Shown: piece after piece, positions 10,835-21,332 of the stretch
Numbering within the stretch: the first letter of the stretch is position 1
Layout of the letters: every line of letters starts with the position of its first letter
Assembly (NCBI RefSeq): GCF_036711975.1
Contig: NC_091968.1
Coordinates: 23,994,001 to 24,058,000, forward strand
From: Onthophagus taurus
Lineage: Eukaryota; Arthropoda; Insecta; Coleoptera; Scarabaeidae
Direction: 5' to 3'
DNA: 64,000 nucleotides
Program-made: the position numbers and the translations under genes
Notes under the pieces: model-generated
Told to the model about the DNA's origin: nothing
The model's input: only the letters and a program-made list of their open reading frames with translations
Databases searched by the model: none

Positions 10835-11060
10835 CAATAATTGGAAACAATGCTTTCCCTCATACCATGAGGTTATCACCATAACAACATTAACTTTTAA
10901 ATACATACAATAGTTTTAGAAAGAACAAACAAAATTGATACATTATATTCCATCATAGTATGTATAGTTATCACCATAGCAACATTAACTTTTAAATACA
11001 TACATTAGATTTAGATGGAACAAAATGAATTTTTGTTAATTATTCAATAACTATAAGAAA
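10835..11060. repeat. Short tandem duplication in the mariner element
   Basis: 'gttatcaccataacaacatt' plus 'aacttttaaatacatac' occurs at ~10873 and again at ~10978, giving a ~105-bp direct duplication with few changes. It lies in the 3' part of the mariner-family element. Confidence 0.6.
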
Positions 11061-11499
11061 TATACCCCACAAACTATATATATTTGTTATCAGAAGAAAA
11101 TAACAAATTATTTTAAGTCATAGCCAACTATGGTTTCTATTTAAAAAAATAAAGTTACGTCTAAAATCTCGAAAATAAAAGATGGGAAAAAAATTCACCC
11201 TACGCCACTGCATTCTTCGTAAAAAGTTGGCCATATAATGTTTTATTTATAATACTCCATCTTTGATAATAAGTGAGATATTCGCTATTGTCGTTTTCGC
11301 AAAATTTTCAGTTGTTGCCGATAGGGCGAAAACAAAAGACGATAGCTGTTCGGAGTTTTCGGCATTAGCATTTCCTCGAAAAACGAGATCATGACATGTA
11401 ATCTACTTTTTTTCCTTCTCTTTTAGTTTCGGAGATAGCCTATGCGGACATCGAAATTGGGACACCTGTACAGCCCTCGGAATGACACCGTGTTCCGTG

Positions 11500-12088
11500 T
11501 GGCTCGTTGTTTATGCACGTGTGAACGCCCAAAAGTCTAGCCCTCAATATAAAAAAATTAATTTAAACTAAATCGACTATAATTAGAGAACAGTTTGCCG
11601 GATTTTAATGTTTTACATCTCAATCGAAAGTTTATGCCTGGCTAAATGCCCGATTCGAAATATTTAAGGATTTTGATTAAAACACAAAAAACGATTTAAT
11701 CAAAGACATCAATTATCTCCTTAACTAATTGACCAATTTTAGTCATCAACATCTCGATCGAAAGTATGATCTATAATGAACGCGAAGGTGGAAATGTCCG
11801 ATTTCAAAATTTACTAATTATTTGCTATTGAAATGACCCCGCGAATTTACCGACTAGAAGTCTAACCCTCAATAAGAAAAAATTAATTTTGATTAAATTC
11901 ACTATAACTAAAGAACGGTTTAACGGATTTTAATGTCTTATATCTCAAACGAAAGCTTGCGTCTAGCTGAATAACTATGTCGAAATGCCCGATTCGAAAT
12001 ATTTAAGGATTTTGAATAAAACACAAAAAATTAATTAATCAAATAGGTCAATTATCTCCTCTGTTAATTGACCAATTTTAGTCATCAA
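11500..12088. repeat. Dispersed repeat (two diverged ~320-bp units)
   Basis: Recurring phrases are 'aaaagtctagccctcaat', 'ttaatttaaactaaatcg', 'gattttaatgttttacatc' and 'aaatgcccgattcgaaatat', at ~11530 and ~11860. The unit continues at 14177-14400 and is seen again near 18780. The hAT element at 12089-14168 sits inside it. There is no coding capacity. Confidence 0.6.
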
Positions 12089-14168
12089 TAGGGCAACCAA
12101 AAATATGCTCAAAAAATGATAGTTTAAGCGCTTAAAAAATGCTGTATAAAAATCAAAATATGCTGTTTAAACATGAAAGTATGCTCTATAAAAAAGAGTC
12201 TTTTCCAAATATTCCTATCAAATTTAAAATGTAGTTGTCTTTTAAATCTGTAGGCGACGTTAAACAAAATAAAGTAGAAATGATTTCTATTTATATCTCG
12301 AGACATTTATTAGTTTGACATGTTTAAACTAAAAGACAATTAGAAAATATTGAACAATATACAAAAGACAAATAGAAAGAAATAGATAATAAAACAAATA
12401 CAGATTCAACTTAAATTTTGATTACAATAAATGACAAACATCTCACCTAAATTATCAAAAAGGAAGCTTTGTCTGTTTGCACGTAAAACATTCTTGTACA
12501 TTGAAAAACTTCGTTCCACTTCCACTGAAGTTATAGGTGCAAACTTAAATGCTAGTATTTCACTATCAGTGTATTTATTGTTTTTATTTCTGTAGATCCT
12601 GTACTTAAACATGTAGAAATTTCTTTCAAAATAGAAAAACCATGATTTTTTGAAATACACATACCCATTTTTTTCTTTACTGACTTAGCAGTTTCACTGT
12701 TTATTCAATTAATTAAGTCCTGAGCTTTTGTCACTATATCAACCTGTGCAGAAAGCGAAAGCCCAGTTGTTTCCAATGTTTTTATTGACGCACAAAGGAA
12801 GCCATAATTTGATGCAATGAAAATCAAATCTGATTTTATTGTATTGTCATTTAGTAAGGCCTTTGAAATTTTGATTGACGCAGCGTCCTCTTCGTCTAAT
12901 GTATCAAACACATTCCTAATTATTTCGAAATTAGTTGCATAGTACTTTGCCGCTTCAATCCATGTTCCCCAGTGAGTAGTTACCGGTTGTGGAGGAAGAA
13001 CAATACTAGGCGCTATTTCCTTAAAAATTGCTACTCTTGATGGCGCTTTTAAAAATACTTTTTTCACATTGGCGATAAGCCGGTCGATGTTAGTGTATGT
13101 ACCTCGAATTTGCTCACAAACTCTATGAAGTCCGTGTGCAGCACAAGTCAAGTGTGTCACTTTTGGATAAAACGTTTGTATCGCCTTTGCTGCTTTTACC
13201 ATGTAGGGAGCAGCATCTGATACAAAGAGTAAAATCATATCTCTGTTGAAAGTCTCACCCAAAATCTTAACAGAATCATCGAAATGTCTTGCAATAGTGC
13301 TATGATTCGCTTTATCAAGCACTGCTGTATTTAACAAAAATTTTTGTTTCGCAATCGACTCATCATTATCCAAAATACCAATGATGACATTTGCCACATA
13401 TCTTCCTGTTGCATCTGTGGTTTCGTCAATTGAGAGCCACAAGAAGCGACCGTTGATACATTTTCGTATGTGTTCTATGGTATTTTGGTAAAGTTCCTTA
13501 ACATACTTTGTGCGAAGAGTAGTTTCAGATGGTACTTTGTACTCTGTGTATGACTCTAGGAACGATACTAATTTTTTGTTACGCATTTTATATAGAGGTA
13601 TATCAGCTGAAATTAGTGCGCTACATAGATCTTCTGCAAATTGAATATCTTTTGATTTGGATGTGGAACATTCAGCAAAAAAAGGCTGAGTAGTTTTCTT
13701 CTCATTATTTTTTTTCTCTAATTCTATGTGTTTTAAACTTGCTAGATGCTGTTTTACCGAGAATATTTTTTCGGCTGACACAGATTTGTTGCACACTTTG
13801 CAAAAAAGTACCTTACCATCAGTTTTGAATACAGGATATTCACGCACATATTGGGATAACTTTCCTGAACTTTTCGAATGTCGATAATTTAATATTCTTT
13901 AAAGAATTGAATAACTTTATGGTAACTTTATATCAAATTGCAAAATAAAATTTTGAAAATATGCATTAAAAATATTCATTTATTTCCAAAAATGTTATAT
14001 AATTTGAAAATATGCAATGTATGCTCGTATAAATAAAATAAGCAAAAATATGCTCTAACAAATACGGCTCAAAATTCATAGATTGATTTGAAACAAATTT
14101 CTATCTAGTCCATTTTATTCTGGAGGGTATGAAAAAAAATATACGTTTGCATATTTTTGGTTGCCCTA
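12089..14168 (-). mobile_element. hAT transposon with perfect 8-bp duplication
   Basis: The ends match in inverted orientation: TAGGGCAACCAAAAATATGC on both sides. GTCATCAA is duplicated exactly at 12081-12088 and 14169-14176. The interrupted host sequence ('gtcatcaacatctcgatcg') occurs uninterrupted at ~11740, giving an empty-site comparison. The element is 2,080 bp, nearly all of it one transposase gene on the minus strand. Clean ends and one long open frame suggest a fairly recent insertion. Confidence 0.92.
12406..13899 (-). pseudogene. hAT transposase (BED finger, CGGBP1-like), nearly intact
   Basis: An uninterrupted frame of about 380 codons runs 13847-12705 and stays open upstream to ~13899. 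It starts with a BED-type zinc finger ('VLFCKVCNKSV' then 'VKQHLASLKH'). The RNase H-like catalytic core follows, with 'LWLSIDETTDATGRY' (first acidic cluster), 'LLFVSDAAPYM', the CxxH motif 'LTCAAHGLHRVC', and 'THWGTWIEAA'. The C-terminal hAT dimerisation block ('ITSVEVERSFSMYKNVLRAN') lies in another frame at 12660-12406. A break near 12665-12704 therefore separates the two, unless it is spliced. No ATG is present upstream of the finger, so the start codon seems lost. The protein would excise and insert the element via its TIRs. Confidence 0.88.
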
Positions 14169-14176
14169 GTCATCAA

Positions 14177-14400
14177 CATCTCGATCGAAAGTATGATCTA
14201 CAATCAATGCGAAGGTGGAAATGACCGATGTAAACGGTTATTTAAATGACTTCAAGTACCTACCGACTGGAAGTCTAGCCCCAAATGCGAAAAAATTAAT
14301 TTTGATTAAATTCGCTTTAACTAAAGAATGGTTTGACCGATTTTAATGTTATATTTCTCAAATGAAAAGCTTGCGTCTGGCTGAATGTAGAAGATATAAA
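14177..14400. repeat. Continuation of the dispersed repeat
   Basis: Resumes 'catctcgatcgaaagtatg' directly after the hAT duplication and runs to 'cttgcgtctggctgaatg', matching 11750-12000. Confidence 0.6.
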
Positions 14401-15008
14401 CATTAAATTAACAAGGCGTATACACGCATAACATTGTATCACATGAAACTGTAAGTGCATTTTTCCGAAACATCCTTTTTACATCTGGTTAACACGATTC
14501 CTAAAAAACTACTCATTCGATTGACTTGAAATTTGAATTGCACTTTCAAATAGCATCTTTCTATCGTATGACCTACAGAGAAACTGATACGATATACACA
14601 TGATTTTTTTTTTAGATAAACTTATCGATTTGAAGAACAAAATCGATTATCTTAATTTGACTAGGCGCCATTTTGCCAATAATTTTTTTTTTGCTTAGTT
14701 CTAGTTCAAACGATAATCACAAGAAACGAACATCATTTGATTTTTGAGTTTCAGATTATTTCAGGGATAGATATTGTATCAACCAGCAACTTAGACAATC
14801 CACGCACCTACTTGTACTTGGTTGAGGGACATGTAAAGATTATTTTCTATAAACAATTCTTTTTAAATAAGTAAATATATCATGAAAGCATATGCAAAAG
14901 ATTAAATTGAAATACTACATAATTTGGTAGCAAAAAATTCCCAATGAAATCATTTTATTTGATACAAAAAAAAGAGACTGCCCCATTAAAAAGTTTGAAT
15001 TAGATTAT
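14401..15008. other. AT-rich stretch, nothing recognised
   Basis: No reading frame, inverted repeat or tandem repeat was recognised. Homopolymer T tracts are common. It ends at the TTAT target site of the next transposon. Confidence 0.5.
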
Positions 15009-18000
15009 CGTCTATGAAGTTCTAATACCTTGTAACCCTAAAAGCATTTTTTTTCAGTAGACATAAAAGTTACACAAGGGCTTAGATACAAACATATGAT
15101 TTTTAATTTTTTAGTAAATATTGTATATTAAAATTTGCAGTGGCTTACGAGTGATTAGCTTTAGATTTTTGCCAAATTTGTGGGTTAGGATATTTTATAT
15201 TATTTTTACAGAAATAAAACACTATTTAGGAAAAACTACTTTATTACGAATCAATAAATTCTCTAAAAAATTTTACTCTGAATCATGTTTTAAGCTGTCA
15301 TAAAAACTATGACAGTCAGTAGGTATTACTGACTTTAACAGCTGCAAATGTTGCCATTTTTGAAATTTTATTTTTCGTTTCTCTTTATACATTTGTGGCC
15401 ATTCTACCATTTGAGAAACAGGTTTTTGTCGTTGTGGAAGTTCTCGCCATTCATCATCAAAATCCAATTTGTAATAAATGTTTCCATTCAGCAAATATTG
15501 GAGAGCTCTAATATCGGTGACCACAGGATCATTTGTGACCTTAAAGGGAAAATGACAGGCAGTTATAAAGAATGTTTCATAGTATTACTAATTTTTACCT
15601 TTCCAGGTCTAATAGATGCATATCTTTGATATTTCTTGATTGAGTAATCTTTAAAATTAAAATATTGCATACATTTAACTTCATATGGAAAGGGCTTCAT
15701 TCTTGCTTCCTTTGTTATTCGTAGATAATCACTAGGTAAATGAATGTCTCGTCCTTTTAATTTCCTTTCGATGCAGCTGTGAACTGAGTCGCATTCCATT
15801 TGTGTGTGTCCAACTTCGAGAAAATTTCTATGTTATTATTTACAGAATAGCTTAATAATGCATTTGCTATAATATTATTTCTATTTTGGTAAGTACATCC
15901 ATCACTGTAAATTATAATTGGTCCAGATTCATTCTGACAGTCTGTTGTTAGGTATTCCATAATGCAAGAAGCAAAAGTCGATGCAGTCATATCTGCTTCA
16001 GTTTCACTAAACCAAAAACACTTTGCACTTTGCTACATTATAAACTGTAAAATTGTGGCAACACAGTTTTAACTTAAAAATATTGTGCTGGCTTGGACAT
16101 ACGGACACACTTTTACAGCTTGTAAATCCATTGTTAAAACCCGACCTTTTTTGTTCATTTTTGCTTCTTCCTTATCTCTCTTTTTTTCTTCACGAGCCCT
16201 TTCTTTTTTACGTCTGTGCGTATTCCATTCTTTGTCTGATAATTGACCAACTTCATGTTTTGTGCACAAATCACATTTATCTGACAAGTTCATAGAATAA
16301 AACATTTTGATAAAAATTGTTCTCGACAGGGTTACTTTGTTTTCTTCTTTGCACTTAATTTCGTATAACTTAAATAATTGATTTAGGCTCCGGATTACCG
16401 TTTCTAAATACAATTTACTTGAATTTGAACGTCCATAATGTGAAGGCAACTTTTGTAAACAATCAAAAAATTCTTTTAGTAACCTCTTATCTTCCACCTT
16501 GTCCTGTCGAGTGGTTCGTTTGTTTGATTTGTAGGTCAAATCGAAGCTAGAAGTCATACCGTAACATCCCTTTTGGACCCAATCATGAACGGAATATTCA
16601 CCTACAGCAAGTGTTTGAAGAAACATTTGTTTACAAACTTGCACTTTGTTCATATTTATTGTGAGAAAATATTTTAAGGAATATTTTCGCCTACTCTCAA
16701 AGCTTTTAGTATACGTTCTTTTTGTGACAGTTTTTTCTATGTGATTGATTACAAACACTTTTCGTTGATCCCAATTCATTTCACTTCAGAATTTAGTAAA
16801 TATGGCATTGCGCTGAACGTCATTAATTCCTGGATTTTACTCTAAGGCACTCTTTTAATTTGCAAGAAGAACCCATTTTTCTTGCTTCTTTTGGGACATT
16901 CTGTTTTACTTTACCTTCTTTAGTTCTGCTGTACCCCATGTACGCTTTTCCTTCCAATCGACTCCTTTTTGCAGAATTTTTTGCCCATTTATCAGGTTGA
17001 GCAGTAATACTTCTTTTCCTTCCTTCCGTTATATTGCCATGATTGATATCATTTTCTGTTAATGTCTCATCCTGTTTTGTTTTTTCATCGTTTTCAGCAT
17101 TATTTCCTTGCTCTTCGTCGCTATCTGATGTACCATTTTCCTTTTTAGGTTCGTAGTCATCGTCATTAAAATCATTGTTAACACATTCTTCGTCTTTTCG
17201 TGCATCTAGCTCCAACATTTGAACAACTCTTAATTCCTCAATTATATTTTCAACAGGTTACAGATGGCTTATATCCTTCAGCTCCTCTAGCTTCAAATTC
17301 GTAATTACATTCAAATTAATTAAAACGTAAACAATGTTAGGATAGTAATGCAAAATAAATAAGTGCAAATATTTTTTGTTAAATATAATAGACTTCGTTA
17401 TTATACATAATAATTTAATATACTTATCGTAACTATTTCCATCACTCAGTAAATTTATAGATATCAAGTACTAGTTTAAACACACTTTTGACACAGAAAT
17501 CCACACCAATATCAATTATTTTAATAAAACAATAACATTAGTTATAGCGGACACAGCCTACTACAACATTACTTTATTTTAACAATGCCTACTTTTTAAT
17601 TATTTTTAAATCAAATTACCAAAATTGTTTCTGTAAACAATATTTATTCATTTTTTATTGATTCAATTAAAAAGAAACATAAAAAACAATGTACTTTTAA
17701 AAAAATACTATTTACAGTATTACAAATCGATTATTGTTTAAATAAATACCTTGTATACCACAGTTTGACTTATACCAAATGTTACTTAAGAGGTATTCAA
17801 ATTTTCATTGTGGTGTACGAGGTATTATTGTTTTCTTGTTGAGGTGCATTTGGGATACGTGACGAAAGAAATCCCTTTTATCTAAGTAAATGCGTATTTG
17901 TGGATTACTAGGTGTTACTAGTACTATGTATAATTCTGTAGATGTCATAAAAATATAATAACACAATTTTGGATTTTTTGTGGGTTACAAGGCATTAGAA

Positions 18001-18011
18001 TTTCACAGACG
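15009..18011 (-). mobile_element. DNA transposon: 30-bp TIRs, 4-bp TTAT duplication, unassigned superfamily
   Basis: The ends match inverted at 27 of 30 positions (15009-15038 and 17982-18011), starting CGTCT(A/G)TGAA and ending CCTTGTAACCC. TTAT is duplicated outside (15005-15008, 18012-18015). Motifs like 'taccttgtaa' recur subterminally (near 17747, 17820 and 17985) and may bind transposase. The interior codes on the minus strand for a multi-piece transposase-like protein (15273-17218). The 4-bp duplication is consistent with Sola-type elements, among others, but I cannot assign a superfamily by sight. Confidence 0.82.
15273..17218 (-). pseudogene. Unassigned transposase-like gene (QNRN/IER family), decayed
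   Basis: Pieces read in order on the minus strand. 17218-16823 is an acidic N-terminus ('DEECVNNDFNDDDYEPKK') followed by basic clusters. 16779-16069 contains 'NWDQRKVFVINHI', 'KLPSHYGRSNSSKLYLE', a 'CDLCTKHE' metal-binding pair, a charged helix, and 'LTMDLQAVKVCP'. 15990-15757 holds 'IIIYSDGCTYQNRNNIIAN'. 15799-15563 holds 'MECDSVHSCIERKLKG'. A phase-0 GT-AG intron of 59 bp (15540-15598) joins to the C-terminal exon ending at 15273. Frameshifts lie near 16825, 16000-16070 and 15790, and an in-frame TGA precedes 'SEMNWD'. Acidic residues in MDLQ, SDGC and ECD could form a DDE/D triad (inference). A relative lies at 35.9-36.5 kb. Confidence 0.75.
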
Positions 18012-18015
18012 TTAT

Positions 18016-18765
18016 ACTAGTATTATTTGGAGTGGTTTACACTCAATTTCAAATTATTTTATGTTTTGACAATGTTGATAATTAAAGCTTTATAATTTTT
18101 CAAGCACAAAATGCAAAAATGTATTGAATAGTACCGTTTTTAAGCACAAATCCAGTGAGTAGCGTTCAGACGGAAAAATTACACCGTTCAAATCGCGAAT
18201 TTTCCCGATATGTTTTGGTCAATTAATAAAATTGAAAACGACTCACCGAATAGATGTTGTTTCCCTTGGATTTTACTTCGAAGCGTAGCTGGAAAGAAAA
18301 GATAAATTAATTTATTGTGACAAAAAAAAAGAATTAATACGATACCTTCACATCCTTCAACACCCATAAAATAGCAATCCCATGATGACCTATATCACAT
18401 CACTAATATCACCTAACACTTAGCATAAATATAGCACGCATTTATCACTTAATTTAAGTAATAAGTTTTATTTTTCTAAACTAGTTTATCACCCTTAAAT
18501 GCCCGCATATCAACTAAAATGCGTTATTAGCGAATCAACTTCCAAACATCCCCTCCTTAATTTATTGTGGAAAGAAGGAATACTGGAGGTGAATAAACAA
18601 AAAATGTAAAGACGACGAGCCGAAGCGGTTTTAAATCGTTTTTTGGTTTTAAAACTCAACCTTTCAATAAAAAAATTACTCGTTTTCTCGAAACATTTCA
18701 AATAAAACTTACGTCATTTTACTAAAATAAAACGCACTCAATGTTTAACACTTCCTGCAAAAGAA
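18016..18765. other. AT-rich stretch, nothing recognised
   Basis: No convincing coding region. A 63-codon minus-strand frame at 18510-18701 has no motif. No repeat shared with the rest of the window was noticed until 18770. Confidence 0.45.
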
Positions 18766-18769
18766 AGTC

Positions 18770-18960
18770 TATCCCCAATATAAAAAAGATAATTCAAACT
18801 AAATCGACTATAATTAGAGAACGGTTTGACGGATTTTAATGTTTTATATCTCAATCGAAAGTTTGGGGGCTAGACTTCCAGTCGGTCATTCCGGTCAAAT
18901 CCGTTAAACCGTTCTTTAGTTATAGTGAATGTAATCAAATTTCTTCAAATCCGGTTTTTA
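18770..18960. repeat. Dispersed repeat with back-to-back halves
   Basis: 'aaactaaatcgactataatt' and 'gagaacggtttgacggattt' match 11560-11620. Immediately after, 'ggggctagacttccagtcgg' and 'aaaccgttctttagttatag' read as the reverse complement of the same family. Two copies therefore face each other. Confidence 0.55.
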
Positions 18961-19159
18961 GGCAGGTTGATTCGATGTGCCCGGTCGTTCGCTTAGACGT
19001 AAACAACCACGTTTTCTTCTACTTTCGTTTACATTACTCCACTCTTCGCTCGACTCCTCCGTGTCGCACATATTCACAAACACTCCGATTATATAACGAC
19101 GTGTATGATAATTTACAACTCAAAACACTAATTATTAGACGAACACTAAGAATTGCGTA

Positions 19160-19800
19160 TGAATGAAATATAAAAAACGTTTTAAATGAAATGCACAAAT
19201 GTCAAACTGACATTTCAATAAATATGATTGAAATGTATCTAACTTCACGTAATATAAAATTTTTTATTTTTAGGTTAATTTTTGTTAATTGAATTAATTT
19301 AATTATACCTTAATAAAAAAGATTTTGGAAATTTGATTTTATTTAAACACAAATAATTATTTCATGTTCGTTCATGTCATTAAATATAAAATACGTTTTA
19401 AATGAAATGCACAAACGTCAAAATGACATTTCAATGAATTGAAATCTATGATTGAAATGTAACTAACTTCACACAATATTTAATATTTTATTTTTAGGTT
19501 GATTTTTGTTAAATGCGAAGCCAATACTTAATTTAATTATACATTAATAAAAAAGATTTTGAAAGTTTGGTTTTGTTTAAACACAAATAATTATTTTTTG
19601 TTTGTTCATGTTTTTAAATATAAAAAATGAAATACAAAAATGTCAAAATGACATTTAAATAAATTGAAATCTATGATTGAAATGTAACTAACTTCGCGTA
19701 ATATAAATTTTTTTATTTTTAGGTTAATTTTTGTTAAATACGAAGCCAATACTTAATTTAATTATACATTAATAAAGAGGATTTTGGAAGTTTGGTTGTG
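19160..19800 (+). repeat. Tandem ~220-bp dispersed repeat (three units)
   Basis: Three units repeat 'aatgcacaaatgtcaaa' (near 19190, 19405 and 19630), the short palindrome ATGTCA-aaa-TGACAT, 'aactaacttc(a/g)cgtaat' and 'tttatttttaggttaat'. Spacing is ~215-225 bp. Split or single copies occur at 5326-5438, 8464-8625 and perhaps 42055. The block 'tttttatttttag' resembles an intron 3' end, but no exon follows. Confidence 0.75.
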
Positions 19801-19804
19801 CTTA

Positions 19805-20180
19805 GCGTCGCTGGCCACGAATTAAATCAGCGAACTAAAACGGGGCCACCATAAACTTGCCGGACAGTTTTAGTGGCCACAAAGGCTCCTTTCCTTCGGG
19901 CTGTGTCCGGTCGGCGGTGGTCCGCGCGCACATAATAAAACTCAACGGAATAAGCCCGACCGACAAAGCCCCCGGCTAAGGTAAATTGCCTGCGGGGATT
20001 ACTCGGGATTTGCTTAGGGGGCCTCGGCCACCTGCAGGCGCCGCGACTTCGACCAACATCGCCGCCGCCGTTGCTCCACCGTTGGACCGTTTTCTTCCAA
20101 GCCCTCGACCAGGAATTGCGACGTAATAGAGAACGCGGAAGCCCGGATTTACCGGAATAATAAGAAAGAAGTAGTTATTT
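19805..20180. other. GC-rich island, function unknown
   Basis: About 370 bp rich in G+C and CpG inside AT-rich surroundings ('ggccacctgcaggcgccgcg', 'gtccggtcggcggtggtccg'). No reading frame of note and no similarity to the repeats of this window was seen. It could be a host promoter, an exon-poor conserved element or a GC-rich repeat fragment. Confidence 0.4.
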
Positions 20181-20299
20181 CGTTTTCTACCTTTCTTTTT
20201 TGTGTTTTCTTTATTTACAACAAATATTACTTACCAAAAAGTTGTTTTCAGAATTAAATATCTTCAATCAAAATATTTAAATGTTTCCAAGAAACTTTT

Positions 20300-20790
20300 G
20301 CGTATATTCAAATGAAAGATTTTAGCATTTTTCCACCTCTGTCAAAGTTCTCGAGAAAATAATGAAAAAGCAACTTTGTCAGAAAATGTAAGCAAACAAG
20401 TTGTATCTACTGCAAAACCTCGATATAACCGACCCCGATAGAAGGTTTTTTAGAATAGTTTTTGGAAATATTTCAAAATGAGCAGAAAATAGAAAAAGCT
20501 CATTGGTATGTGGCAAAGTGATGCTAATTGATTGGAAACACTTCCAGTTTATTTGATAAAACCAAGACAAGTTTATAAAATTAATGGGGATGCTTTTCAG
20601 AAAATTCAAAGACTTGGAATAACCGATTAAAATGATTCTAATGTATCTAAAACTTTTTGAATTGATTTTAATGGTAGTTGGAAATGTTTCAAAATTACCA
20701 GAAAATAGAAAACATTCATTAGTGTGTGGAAAAATGGTGCTAATTGATTGAAGATACCTCCAGATTATTTGATACAAGCAAAATAAATCA
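20300..20790 (+). repeat. Diverged satellite-like repeat, plus orientation
   Basis: Two ~220-bp units share 'ggtgctaattgattg(g)aa', 'ttcaaaat(g)agcagaaaatag' and 'cattggt(a)tgtggcaaa'. The reverse complement of the same family occurs at 34490-34970. The long minus-strand frame over this block (20379-20777) is repeat sequence and not a gene. Confidence 0.7.
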
Positions 20791-20795
20791 ATAAC

Positions 20796-20966
20796 ATGGA
20801 AGAGGATGTTATCCAGAATACAACTGTAATAAACGGGAAAAGCTTTGGATATAATGAAAGATTTGGGATTGTAGGAAGTGATGAGATGGACGAAAGCACG
20901 ACATCTGCAATGGAAGGACCACGTTGGTATGATGAACTCTTGTTAGAAAAGCTGGACATGAGATAG
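20796..20966 (+). CDS. Short unassigned reading frame (56 codons)
   Basis: Begins MEEDVIQNTT and ends with an acidic, tryptophan-containing stretch ('PRWYDELLLEKLDMR'). Composition is more protein-like than neighbouring frames, with many acidic residues and no low complexity. A second plus-strand frame follows at ~20994-21176 ('NLAPFESLILSLFKPSSADK'). They could be parts of one decayed gene or element ORF. I recognise no family. Confidence 0.25.
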   Translation: MEEDVIQNTTVINGKSFGYNERFGIVGSDEMDESTTSAMEGPRWYDELLLEKLDMR

Positions 20967-21232
20967 AATAGACAAGAATATGTCTTATGCAATATGCAAA
21001 AAGAAGGAAATCTAGCACCATTTGAAAGCTTGATTCTTTCTCTATTTAAACCTTCGTCTGCCGACAAGTTGATACTAAGATCAATAAAAAAGGAAGAACT
21101 TAAAATAGCTCAAAATTACAAAATTTCAAGCCCTTGTGCAATTGTTATCAGATCGAATTTTAAAAAACTGTTATAACAGTCAGAAAGAGTGTTCCTTCAA
21201 CTATCTTAATCCAGGATTTAATTGCTATTCCT

Positions 21233-21332
21233 CTAAACAACTTTCTTATTTGATATGGAAAAAACTATAGAAGTATATCTATCTTATAGAAAATTTTCTG
21301 CTCTTTCTAATGATGGATAACACTAGGCGATC
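21233..21332 (+). repeat. Partial unit of the 175-bp satellite
   Basis: 'aactttcttatttgatatgg', 'tctatcttatagaaaatttt' and 'ctgctctttctaatgatg' are the satellite signature of 23304-25580. The unit stops at about 21332, where LINE coding sequence starts, and the array resumes at 23294-23304 with the same 'gctctttctaatgg'. Confidence 0.7.

Larger units (their letters stand above)
9267..11468 (+). mobile_element. Tc1/mariner-family element with ~155-bp TIRs
   Basis: The ends are inverted copies of ~155 bp (9267-9421 and 11314-11468), starting CAGGGTGTCCCAATTTCG and reaching 'tttgccctattggcaa'. The right terminus lacks one C. TA lies outside both ends (9265-9266, 11469-11470). Transposase remnants lie at 9593-10262. 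Two later MITEs (10250-10512 and 10524-10821) interrupt it; without them it would be about 1.6 kb. It is inactive, because the transposase is broken. Confidence 0.85.

Noticed and set aside
20379..20777. 132-codon minus-strand frame
   Set aside because: It lies wholly within a tandem repeat that recurs inverted at 34.5 kb; the frame follows the repeat and has no domain.
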